Positions 6,585 to 12,766 of a stretch of 12,766 nucleotides of DNA are shown here, in pieces. The notes beneath the pieces are model-generated. The model was not told the origin of the DNA. It worked only from the letters and a program-made list of their open reading frames with translations, and did no database searches. The stretch is from Clostridia bacterium. Lineage in GTDB: Bacteria > Bacillota_A > Clostridia > Oscillospirales > CAG-272. A program made the position numbers and the translations under genes. Within the stretch, counting starts at the first letter, position 1. The number at the start of each line of letters is the position of its first letter. The stretch lies in the NCBI GenBank assembly GCA_017547395.1, contig JAFYPS010000120.1, forward strand, positions 1 through 12,766. Reading direction: 5' to 3'.

Positions 6585-7073
6585 ATGCTGACTATAAGAA
6601 AAACCACACTAAGCGATCTTGATCGTGTAATGGAACTTTACGATATCGGCCGAGATTATATGCGAGCAAACGGCAATATGCTTCAGTGGATAAACGGCTA
6701 TCCCGCGCGCGATCTTGTAAAAGAAGACATTGAAAACGGCGAAAGCTACGTTGTTGTCGATGGAGACGTCATCCATGCCGTGTTTATGTTTATGCAGCGT
6801 ACCGAACCAACCTACGGATATATCGAAGACGGAGATTGGCTAAACGATCTCCCCTACGGTACCATTCACCGCATAGCAAGTGACGGCGTTCATCGCAGAA
6901 TACTTGATTTTTGCGTTGATTTTTGCCAAAAGACTATCAAAAATCTTCGTATAGACACTCACCCCGACAATATGCCTATGCAGAAAGCAATCAAGCGTTG
7001 CGGCTTCAACTATTGCGGAGTAATTTATATGGAAGACAAAACTCCAAGAATCGCCTACCAAAAAACTGAATAA
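6585..7073 (+). CDS. GNAT family acetyltransferase
   Basis: This 162-residue protein has the layout of a GNAT N-acetyltransferase, which moves an acetyl group from acetyl-CoA to an amine. The opening IRKTTLSDLDRVMELYD (4-20) is the typical first strand and helix. The acetyl-CoA region is around TIHRIASDGVHRRI (93-106), where the usual Q/R-x-x-G-x-G/A loop is degenerate. RIDTHPDNMPMQKAIKRCGF (122-141) with a following YCGVIYMED is the classical C-terminal motif. It is soluble, and the substrate cannot be predicted. It begins 3 bases after the unknown membrane-anchored gene, with no clear ribosome binding site, so translation is probably coupled. It is the last gene before the hairpin at 7075-7107. 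Confidence 0.85.
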   Translation: MLTIRKTTLSDLDRVMELYDIGRDYMRANGNMLQWINGYPARDLVKEDIENGESYVVVDGDVIHAVFMFMQRTEPTYGYIEDGDWLNDLPYGTIHRIASDGVHRRILDFCVDFCQKTIKNLRIDTHPDNMPMQKAIKRCGFNYCGVIYMEDKTPRIAYQKTE

Positions 7074-7074
7074 C

Positions 7075-7107
7075 AAAAAGCCACACATTAAATATGTGTG
7101 GCTTTTT
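7075..7107. terminator. Bidirectional intrinsic terminator between the two converging operons
   Basis: Arms AAAAAGCCACACAT (7075-7088) and ATGTGTGGCTTTTT (7094-7107) are perfect complements around the 5-base loop TAAAT. With A residues at one side and T residues at the other, it can end both the plus-strand operon and the minus-strand operon. Confidence 0.92.
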
Positions 7108-7115
7108 ATTATTCA

Positions 7116-7223
7116 TCAAATCAAAACCTCTGCGGATATCGGCATAAACACGATTTTAGGATCAACGTATCTGTAAAAATCGACACTGTAAGCATCGCAC
7201 ATCGCGTGATGCGGCATTTGCAC
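7116..7223 (-). pseudogene. Relic of a metallo-beta-lactamase-fold hydrolase (C-terminal fragment)
   Basis: Between the terminator and the kinase gene, the minus strand reads 35 codons ending in a double stop (TGATGA, 7113-7118). The peptide begins VQMPHHAMCDAYSVDFYRYV and continues to VDPKIVFMPIS. This resembles the late metal-binding segment of ComEC-like or related metallo-beta-lactamase-fold hydrolases, where a V-x-x-HH stretch is followed by FY-x-x-V-x-P-K. It lies in the same frame as the kinase gene, separated from it by TAATAA, and lacks everything upstream of the HH motif. The kinase itself ends at its family's normal end, so this is a separate truncated gene rather than a continuation. 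An ATG at 7217 could start a 33-residue peptide, but a free-standing function seems unlikely. The match was made by eye. Confidence 0.55.
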
Positions 7224-7232
7224 TCTTTTTTA

Positions 7233-8003
7233 TTATCCGAAAGATTCGCAGGCAGCGATAAGCCTTAACATATCCTTATCAACTTTTTCTCTGCCATAGG
7301 CGTCGATAAATCTGCTTGCATATTCATTTGTACCAAGGTTAAACTGAAGCGTCCATATTCCCCAGAAGATATCAATATGTCTGTCGCCTACTCCTCCGTT
7401 GTCAAGATCGATAAATCCCGAAAATCTCCAGTTGTCAAGCATTATGTTCGGCAGGCAGTAGTCACCGTGCAGCAATGTATCGTTTTGGAGATATTTTATG
7501 TTTTTTTCGACCAGTGAAAAGGCTTCTTTCGCATCGCCAAAGCCAAAGCTGCTGTCAAAAACTCCATCTTCGTGATTTGTTAAAACAGTATTTTTATATC
7601 GCTCAATCCTGTTTTGAACAGGACAATCGGAAAAATCCGTTTCGTGCAGTCCGCGAAGAAGTTCTGCAATAGTATCACATAGTTTTTCAGGCTGAAAAAG
7701 ATAAATCTTATGCGTACAATCCTCGCCTGAAAGTTTTTCGGTAAGCAGCCAATCACGGTCAAGACTGATATAATCGGCAACTCTTGTTGCAAGTCCCTTG
7801 GAGTGAAAATAACGCGTCATTTCAGCCTCGGCAAGCAAGCTTCCCTTTTTAGCAGTCTTAAGATAGTATCCACCGTCTGCGTCTATAAAATAAACACACG
7901 CCTCAGGTGAGCAACTGCTATCGTAAATTCTTGCATTTTCAAGTAGCTTACAATAACGTGACGGAAATGTATTTACGTCGGGAGTTATAAGCGTTCTTTT
8001 CAT
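7233..8003 (-). CDS. APH-fold small-molecule kinase (aminoglycoside 3'-phosphotransferase-like)
   Basis: This 256-residue cytosolic kinase transfers phosphate from ATP to a hydroxyl group of a small molecule. YLK (47-49) gives the likely ATP-binding K49, E59 is the helix-C partner, LLHGDYCLPN (177-186) is the catalytic loop with base D181 and N186, and FIDLDNGGVGDRHIDI (197-212) carries the metal-binding D199. Length and the segment LHETDFSDCP (119-128) resemble APH(3') enzymes. Its stop is followed at once by a second TAA. It is the last intact gene of the minus-strand operon and overlaps the preceding gene by 4 bases (ATGA). Homologues of the same fold phosphorylate sugars (for example N-acetylhexosamines, MurNAc or methylthioribose), and the glycosidase context makes a sugar acceptor as plausible as an antibiotic. 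Fold is certain, substrate is not. Confidence 0.88.
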   Translation of the reverse strand: MKRTLITPDVNTFPSRYCKLLENARIYDSSCSPEACVYFIDADGGYYLKTAKKGSLLAEAEMTRYFHSKGLATRVADYISLDRDWLLTEKLSGEDCTHKIYLFQPEKLCDTIAELLRGLHETDFSDCPVQNRIERYKNTVLTNHEDGVFDSSFGFGDAKEAFSLVEKNIKYLQNDTLLHGDYCLPNIMLDNWRFSGFIDLDNGGVGDRHIDIFWGIWTLQFNLGTNEYASRFIDAYGREKVDKDMLRLIAACESFG

Positions 8004-10138
8004 ATAAGCTCCGCCTTTTCAAATGCAGTTAAAACGGTTTCTTTGTCGAGAGTTGTACTGAGATAGCATTTATTCGAAACGGAAATAACAGCGTCACCGC
8101 CTATATTTTCAACGGAAAGTTTTTTTCCTCCAAGAACCGCTTCATAAACAAGGCTTTCGGCATCAAGCTTCAACTTTAATTTTGCCTCACCGCTCTTGTG
8201 CCATAACGTAACGTATGTTTTGCCGCACCGTTCAAAGCAGAAAGCTGAAACATCTTCGGGAGAATTAATTCTAACGTAAGGAACAAGCTCATATTCCCCA
8301 TTTTCATCAATAAGCAACGTATATTCCGTGTCGGGATTCTTCAGTGCTTCCTTTTGCTCATCGGTAAGCCAATTCTTTTCTCTTACGTCCTCCCAGCGGC
8401 GCATAACTTCATAAATATCAGATGTGCGCGGATTTTTTTCAACGTGTTCGAGCTTAAACTGTACAGATACAGGACAATCATAAGCCGCAGCCTTGCTTGT
8501 ACCGTATTCATAAATATCGGCCTGTGTATCATTGTCATATTTCCACCACCCGAAGTCAACGGTTGTGAAATCGCTCTTCATACGCGTTGCTTCTTCAGCG
8601 GGAAACTGTACAATCTTTTCTTTAAAAACGCTCATCGGGAAAATGTCAAAAGCATTGCCACCGCTCATCATATGCCAGCTAAAATGAGCTTTAGCCGCAC
8701 ACTGGCAAAAGATAGGTTTGTTTATAAATTTTTTGTAAACTCTGTATTGTGCAAACGGAATGTTGAATTCATACGGCGGTCTTGTGCCCTCTGAGCCGTC
8801 AAAATACACGAACTCAAAGCCACAGTTATATGCATCTGCAAGTTTTGTAGCAAGTTCGTCAGGCAGAGACGTTCTCTGGTCTGCATATATTGAGTGAGCC
8901 TCGTATTCACAAACGTCAACAACTCCGCCGATAGTACCGAGCGAATGCTCGGTTATCAAAGTGTCAAAATGACCTCTTTTGCATCCCTTAAAGCAATATG
9001 GATACTCGATGCTAAATGATTCGTACTGTATTATTTCACCGTCGAATTTAAGAACTCTGCAATCCTCTTGCATAGGAGCCCATTCAGGATTCTGTTCTAC
9101 AAAAATAACGTCATCGCTTTTCGAAATTGGTTTTGAAAGAGTATAGTATTCCTTAATACCAAGCCTATGGTCAGCAATAGGCGTAACGTATCTGCTGCGT
9201 ATTCCTACGAACGTCTGTAAAAAATGTATACCTGCCTTAATTCCCGCGGCATTAAGCTTTGCAATAACAGCCTTCAGATCTTCTGCGCCATTTGGATACG
9301 TATCTCTGTAGTCGTAATCGCCGCTATAATACCACGGACCTCTGTCAATGAAAAAAGCAGAATAATATACTAAAATCTTTTTGAATCCGCCAAGCTTTGC
9401 ATATTCAATGTGCGCATCTACGTTAGACGGATTAAGAGAAGCGGTCCATAAAGCAGATGAGTTGATATTTGAAGCTCGGCGACTCTCTACTCCACGAGGG
9501 AGATTATAATCATTTTCAAGAGCATCAATGCAGTCAAAAAGGCAATCCCTCGATGATGCTATAAGCGCGGCAACACAACCTTTAAGTTTTATACCCCGCA
9601 GTGCATCGGCACTCATAATACTGTATCCGTTTCGCTTCTCAGCGTCAATTCTTGCATGTGGGCAAGCAGCAAGGACATTTACCGCTGCGTTCTCATCCCA
9701 TATAACGTTAAGCCACTGACCAAAATTGTCTCTATTCTTGACAGGAAGCTGCAAAAGTCTGAATTCCGACACCGGCGGAACGTCCATTTTGAGCCCCTCA
9801 AACGCTTTATCCGGAACAATAAAATCAGAAAGTTTGAATGAAATATATTCGTCTTTTTCTTCGATATCAACTACCGCTTCAAAAGAAACAAGTTCAAACC
9901 CAACAATCAGTTTATTACCCTCGCGACGTACGCGGTTCGCCGAAAATACGGTTTGCTTATTAGGATATGCAAGTTTGATTTCGTTGTTAAAGGGTCTTTC
10001 TTCGGTCAGTGAGAAAAGCGGAAGCTTTTCATCTGCAAGACATTCCTCATCGGTAGACTTTAAAATAAGGCTTTGTGCTATGCAGTCTTCACCGAGCGTT
10101 AACCGAAAGTGTTTATTCTCTAAAACAACATTTCTCAT
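8000..10138 (-). CDS. Probable glycoside hydrolase with alpha-galactosidase-like barrel, substrate unknown
   Basis: The protein has 712 residues and no signal peptide, so it is cytosolic. Residues 1 to about 215 are rich in short beta strands, as in the N-terminal sandwich of clan GH-D enzymes. From about 240 a (beta/alpha)8 barrel is suggested: GGFKKILVYYSAF (250-262), a substrate-loop-like RGPWYYSGDYDYRDTYPNG (266-284), the helix AEDLKAVIAKLNAAGIKAGI (285-304) and FVYFDGSEG (443-451), whose D447 and E450 are candidate catalytic residues. FGWWKYDNDT (529-538) is another aromatic loop, and about 600-712 looks like a C-terminal beta domain. It resembles alpha-galactosidase or alpha-N-acetylgalactosaminidase-type enzymes only distantly, and I cannot name a family. 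Its ATG overlaps the stop of the PHP gene by 4 bases, and its own stop overlaps the kinase start. Confidence 0.65.
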   Translation of the reverse strand: MRNVVLENKHFRLTLGEDCIAQSLILKSTDEECLADEKLPLFSLTEERPFNNEIKLAYPNKQTVFSANRVRREGNKLIVGFELVSFEAVVDIEEKDEYISFKLSDFIVPDKAFEGLKMDVPPVSEFRLLQLPVKNRDNFGQWLNVIWDENAAVNVLAACPHARIDAEKRNGYSIMSADALRGIKLKGCVAALIASSRDCLFDCIDALENDYNLPRGVESRRASNINSSALWTASLNPSNVDAHIEYAKLGGFKKILVYYSAFFIDRGPWYYSGDYDYRDTYPNGAEDLKAVIAKLNAAGIKAGIHFLQTFVGIRSRYVTPIADHRLGIKEYYTLSKPISKSDDVIFVEQNPEWAPMQEDCRVLKFDGEIIQYESFSIEYPYCFKGCKRGHFDTLITEHSLGTIGGVVDVCEYEAHSIYADQRTSLPDELATKLADAYNCGFEFVYFDGSEGTRPPYEFNIPFAQYRVYKKFINKPIFCQCAAKAHFSWHMMSGGNAFDIFPMSVFKEKIVQFPAEEATRMKSDFTTVDFGWWKYDNDTQADIYEYGTSKAAAYDCPVSVQFKLEHVEKNPRTSDIYEVMRRWEDVREKNWLTDEQKEALKNPDTEYTLLIDENGEYELVPYVRINSPEDVSAFCFERCGKTYVTLWHKSGEAKLKLKLDAESLVYEAVLGGKKLSVENIGGDAVISVSNKCYLSTTLDKETVLTAFEKAELI

Positions 10139-11547
10139 ATCTGTCTGGTTACCGTGTCTGAATCAATAGAGCTTCCCTTTGTAATAGGACCTTCATTGAT
10201 ATGGATCTCGCGCCACTTGTTTTCAAATTCAAGTATATTTTTATCGGGAAGTACAGGCTCTGCCGCGCCGAAGAAACGGTCTGCAAAGCTGTTTGTCATC
10301 TTTGCCTCAAGTTCTACAAGTTCTGCAGGTGCTTCTCCTATAGCAAAGGCTCTCATAGCATAGCCCTCTCCCTGACACATACGCTGACGAAGTGGGAAAT
10401 AGTACTTAAGAAGGAAGTGAGCATATGAAACAAGACGGTAACTTCCGTACGCACGGTACTGTCTGTCGTACTCGTATCCGGTTGATTCTACCGCTACGCT
10501 CATAGAAGACTTTACAGCTTCAACTATAGCATCGTTAGAGTTGTCCTTTGCAAAAGCAATTGTGAAATAGTTCGGGAAGGTTTTAGCGTTCTCTATACCA
10601 TGTACGTCACTCGAACCTACTACCGATATTTTAACGCCTTCAGCACGAAGATCGTTCCACATTGCAACCGAGCAGTTATTATCCGGTACCTTCATACCGC
10701 CGATAAGCTCATATGCATCAAACATTCCGCTCGAAAGCAAGATTCTCGCGAACTCAGAGTCAACATTGTATGCCACACCGAAGCTTGGTCTCCAGAATGG
10801 GTGTGGGAATATAGCAATGCCGCCCGCCTCATGAATCTTGCCGGTTGACCACATTGCCATCGCATAACGTTCTTTGTACTCTTCGGGTACGTTGCTCGGA
10901 ACTTCTTCAAGAAGTGCGGACACCTCAAGCTCATACTGTTCGCGATTCTTTATATACTGCTCTGTTACACTGTGTTTTCCGCCAACGTGCACGATATGTA
11001 CAGGACTATGAGGAGTATGTACCTCTTCACCCAAAATACGTTTGAATCCGCACGTTATTCCCTGATAAACCTCATCAATCTCGCCGCCCGGATAATAACG
11101 GTTATGGTCGGTAAGTGCGAAAAAGTCGTAACCCTGTTCACGGTAATGTCCTGCAAGCGCAGCGGGATCGCGTTTTCCGTCCGAACGATATGAATGCGAA
11201 TGCAAATCGCCTCTGAGCGGACGAAGTGCATAAAGGTCCTCGTCAAGCGCATATACGAACATCTCCTGCAAAGACTTTTCATCATATATGATACGAATTA
11301 CATATTCCTGCTCTTTTTTAAAAGTGTATGAGAAACGAAGTACTCCATCCTTCGCATTAGTGTAAAGCTTATCAGAAACAGGCTTATAATAGTCATTATT
11401 ACTATTTACAGCGATTATTCGCAACTTATACTCGACACCCTCGAAAAACGCAAACGCGCGTTCGGACGGTGTAATAACGAATTCGGTTTCTTTGCCTACG
11501 CAAGCAACTGCCGGCCAAATATTGTAGTTTTTAGGTGTTGGTAACAT
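10135..11547 (-). CDS. PHP-domain metallohydrolase (CehA/McbA-like)
   Basis: This 470-residue protein has no signal peptide. Residues 1 to about 108 form a beta-rich N-terminal domain. The PHP (polymerase and histidinol phosphatase) metal site follows: GDLHSHSYRSDG (113-124; H116, H118, D123), LTDHNRYY (145-152; H148), GEEVHTPH (173-180; E175 and H177), FPHPF (247-251; H249) and SSDVHG (312-317; D314, H316). These residues bind two or three divalent metals and hydrolyse phosphoesters or, in CehA-like members, other esters. About 115 residues after the barrel match nothing I know. AGGAG at 11557-11561 lies 9 bases from the ATG. It starts 16 bases after the EEP-fold gene and overlaps the next gene by 4 bases. 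Metal-dependent hydrolase is secure; its substrate is open. Confidence 0.88.
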   Translation of the reverse strand: MLPTPKNYNIWPAVACVGKETEFVITPSERAFAFFEGVEYKLRIIAVNSNNDYYKPVSDKLYTNAKDGVLRFSYTFKKEQEYVIRIIYDEKSLQEMFVYALDEDLYALRPLRGDLHSHSYRSDGKRDPAALAGHYREQGYDFFALTDHNRYYPGGEIDEVYQGITCGFKRILGEEVHTPHSPVHIVHVGGKHSVTEQYIKNREQYELEVSALLEEVPSNVPEEYKERYAMAMWSTGKIHEAGGIAIFPHPFWRPSFGVAYNVDSEFARILLSSGMFDAYELIGGMKVPDNNCSVAMWNDLRAEGVKISVVGSSDVHGIENAKTFPNYFTIAFAKDNSNDAIVEAVKSSMSVAVESTGYEYDRQYRAYGSYRLVSYAHFLLKYYFPLRQRMCQGEGYAMRAFAIGEAPAELVELEAKMTNSFADRFFGAAEPVLPDKNILEFENKWREIHINEGPITKGSSIDSDTVTRQI

Positions 11548-11563
11548 TGTTTAATTCTCCTTA

Positions 11564-12268
11564 TCAAATCTCTATTTCCGCAAAGTATGGATAATGATCA
11601 GACGTAGTGTTTTCTATAGTTCCGCAAGATAATGTTTTTATATCTTTCGAAGTGAAGATATAATCGAGCTTCATTGTAGGATTGTCAGACGGAAACGATA
11701 CGTTACTCTTGTCCGAAGTTATAGCCGTGTCGTTCAGCACCTCTTTTATAGGTAGCAAGAATTCGTTGTCAGGCATTACGTTGAGGTCTCCCATAAAGAT
11801 CGTTTTGCTACCATCCAAGTTATCAAGCAATGCCTTCACAGCATTTTTCTTTTCAGCATTGGCAAGTCCAAAATGTGTAACGTATACCGTTATAACTTCT
11901 CCGACGTCAATTCTCGCTTTTATGATACACCGTGTTTCATAGTATGCCTTTTCATCCTTTACCACGGGATCCTCTACCATAATTCTTTCCGCACTAAGTA
12001 TCGGGTACCTTGAAATCAGCGCATTGCCGTAAAAACTACCGTTTAAAAACAAAGCGGGACAAAAATAGCAGTAGTCATATCCGAGTTCCCTGCATATTTC
12101 TACGGTCTGTGCGCTAAATTCACCGCCCGCACCGTGGACCTCATTGAGTCCGATAATATCCGGATTCTCTTTTTTCAGCACCGATGCGGCAAGAATAGGA
12201 TTTATATTTTTAATATTCTTATACTCGCGGCATGACATTATATTATATGTGATAACTTTGAATTGCAC
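11564..12268 (-). CDS. Endonuclease/exonuclease/phosphatase (EEP) fold hydrolase
   Basis: The protein has 234 residues and a complete EEP active site: TYNI (7-10; N9), LNEV (41-44; metal-binding E43), YGNALISRYP (80-89), THFGL (131-135; H132), MGDLNVMPDN (159-168; D161, N163), LDYIF (201-205; D202) and SDH (223-225; D224 with catalytic H225). The fold cleaves phosphodiester or phosphomonoester bonds in nucleic acids, sphingomyelin or inositol phosphates. There is no signal peptide, so it acts in the cytosol. I chose the GTG at 12268 because AGAGAGG (12276-12282, minus strand) lies 7 bases away; the TTG at 12274 is too close to that site. It nearly touches the GH3 gene and is followed by the PHP gene after 16 bases. 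A small-molecule phosphoesterase role is inferred from the glycosidase context; a DNA repair nuclease is less likely. Confidence 0.87.
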   Translation of the reverse strand: MQFKVITYNIMSCREYKNIKNINPILAASVLKKENPDIIGLNEVHGAGGEFSAQTVEICRELGYDYCYFCPALFLNGSFYGNALISRYPILSAERIMVEDPVVKDEKAYYETRCIIKARIDVGEVITVYVTHFGLANAEKKNAVKALLDNLDGSKTIFMGDLNVMPDNEFLLPIKEVLNDTAITSDKSNVSFPSDNPTMKLDYIFTSKDIKTLSCGTIENTTSDHYPYFAEIEI

Positions 12269-12270
12269 GG

Positions 12271-12766
12271 TCAAACCTCTCTTTCAAAAAAGCCTTTAAG
12301 CCCTACAGGGTTCTTTGCAGTAGTTTCTATTTCGCCAAGCAAAGCCTTGGCAACGGCTTTTTGCGTGCTTGCAGCACAACCGAATGCATTTACATAAGTC
12401 TTCATAAACGGAACTTCATATATTTTATACGGGTCGCCGAAAGACGTGAAAATCACGCACGGATGATCAAGTATATAAGCGCGCCAAAAAGCAAATATTT
12501 GTTTCCAGCCAAGACGAAGACTTCCGCCAAGGTAATTGTCGGGGCACACAAGACAATTTATGAGAATTGCATCGTAATCATCTTTCATAGTTTTTATCTT
12601 GTAATGTCCGGGATTTACAAGCACGTCGGTTTCGTATCCGCGTTTTTGAAGTTCGTCTGCAAGAACTTCAAAATCATTTGTGGTGTCGCTTGTTTCTTTC
12701 TTAAGATTTAAAAAAAGAAACATTTCATTTTCCTTAAGATTAATCGGAATAAGACTTTCATAGTTG
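12271..12766 (-). CDS. Glycoside hydrolase family 3 protein, C-terminal domain (5' end outside window)
   Basis: The frame is open to the right edge, giving 164 complete codons. The reading starts NYESLIPINLKENEMFLFLN, typical of the linker into the C-terminal GH3 domain, in which a 'D-x-x-x-L-L-P-L' stretch precedes the first strand. It then runs through an alternating beta/alpha domain to VIFTSFGDPYKIYEVP, YVNAFGCAASTQKAVAKALLGEI and NPVGLKGFF, closely resembling the end of NagZ/YbbD-type beta-N-acetylhexosaminidases. The catalytic barrel, with its nucleophile Asp, lies beyond the edge, so activity and any signal peptide cannot be judged. The ATG at 12723 is internal and not a start. It is the first gene seen of the minus-strand operon; its stop lies 2 bases before the EEP start codon. 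Confidence 0.8.
   Translation of the reverse strand, partial: NYESLIPINLKENEMFLFLNLKKETSDTTNDFEVLADELQKRGYETDVLVNPGHYKIKTMKDDYDAILINCLVCPDNYLGGSLRLGWKQIFAFWRAYILDHPCVIFTSFGDPYKIYEVPFMKTYVNAFGCAASTQKAVAKALLGEIETTAKNPVGLKGFFEREV
12276..12282 (-). promoter_or_regulatory. Ribosome binding site that decides the EEP gene start
   Basis: AGAGAGG on the minus strand lies inside the last codons of the GH3 gene, 7 bases from the GTG at 12268 and only 1 base from the TTG at 12274. The spacing supports the GTG. Confidence 0.6.

Noticed and set aside
7233..8003. Calling the APH-fold kinase an acquired resistance gene
   Set aside because: There is no transposase, integron or repeat nearby, and it is tightly coupled to its operon; resistance is possible but not supported by context.
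8354..8794. 146-residue plus-strand open frame inside the barrel glycosidase gene
   Set aside because: It is the antisense of a convincing 712-residue protein, has no promoter or ribosome binding site and no recognisable domain.
9726..10169. 147-residue Ser-rich plus-strand open frame across the PHP/barrel gene junction
   Set aside because: Its Ser-rich content reflects the complement of sense codons; it covers the overlapping stop and start of two real genes.
12721..12723. ATG at 12723 as start of a separate 150-residue protein
   Set aside because: The frame continues open to the window edge with GH3-like linker sequence, so this methionine is internal to a larger protein.
1..12766. CRISPR arrays, tRNA or rRNA genes, insertion sequences, phage or defence genes
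   Set aside because: No spaced direct repeats, cloverleaf candidates, transposase-like proteins, terminal inverted repeats or defence-type domains were found when reading both strands.

Overview
The window looks like chromosomal DNA of a low-to-medium G+C Gram-positive bacterium, most probably an anaerobic member of the Clostridia. The signs are consistent AGGAG/GGAGG ribosome binding sites, tightly packed operons, short A/T-flanked hairpin terminators, and gene types common in that group: LuxS, MntP, a TagO-type lipid-linked glycan initiator, an iron-sulfur-flavoprotein-like protein and a membrane-anchored polysaccharide deacetylase. No mobile element, CRISPR array, tRNA or rRNA was seen.

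Left half (1-7107), mostly plus strand. It opens with the C-terminal end of an M18 metallo-aminopeptidase, followed 8 bases later by a flavodoxin-like reductase. A hairpin at 916-944 separates these from a convergent, membrane-anchored polysaccharide deacetylase on the minus strand. Divergent from the deacetylase, a perfect consensus promoter drives luxS. mntP follows, with a candidate promoter of its own hidden in the end of luxS, and closes with a strong terminator at 3001-3032. A second plus-strand operon runs from a promoter at 3046-3074 through a YhcH-family protein, trpS, a TagO/WecA-type phosphoglycosyl transferase, an unknown membrane-anchored protein and a GNAT acetyltransferase, ending at a hairpin at 7075-7107. 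It mixes translation, envelope glycan initiation and proteins of unknown role.

Right half (7116-12766), entirely minus strand. A compact operon enters from beyond the right edge: GH3-type glycosidase (only its C-terminal domain is inside), an endonuclease/exonuclease/phosphatase-fold hydrolase, a PHP-domain metallohydrolase, a 712-residue protein resembling an alpha-galactosidase-like barrel glycosidase, and an APH-fold kinase. Three of the four junctions overlap or nearly touch and the fourth is 16 bases, so the genes are almost certainly co-transcribed. None of the four complete proteins has a visible signal peptide, which suggests cytoplasmic breakdown of an imported compound that may contain both glycosidic and phosphoester bonds. 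I know of no described pathway with exactly this composition, and it is the best candidate here for an undescribed system. The substrate is not readable from the sequence.

Directly after the kinase gene, in the same frame, 35 codons appear to be the relic of a metallo-beta-lactamase-fold hydrolase. This suggests the operon once had another gene at its downstream end.
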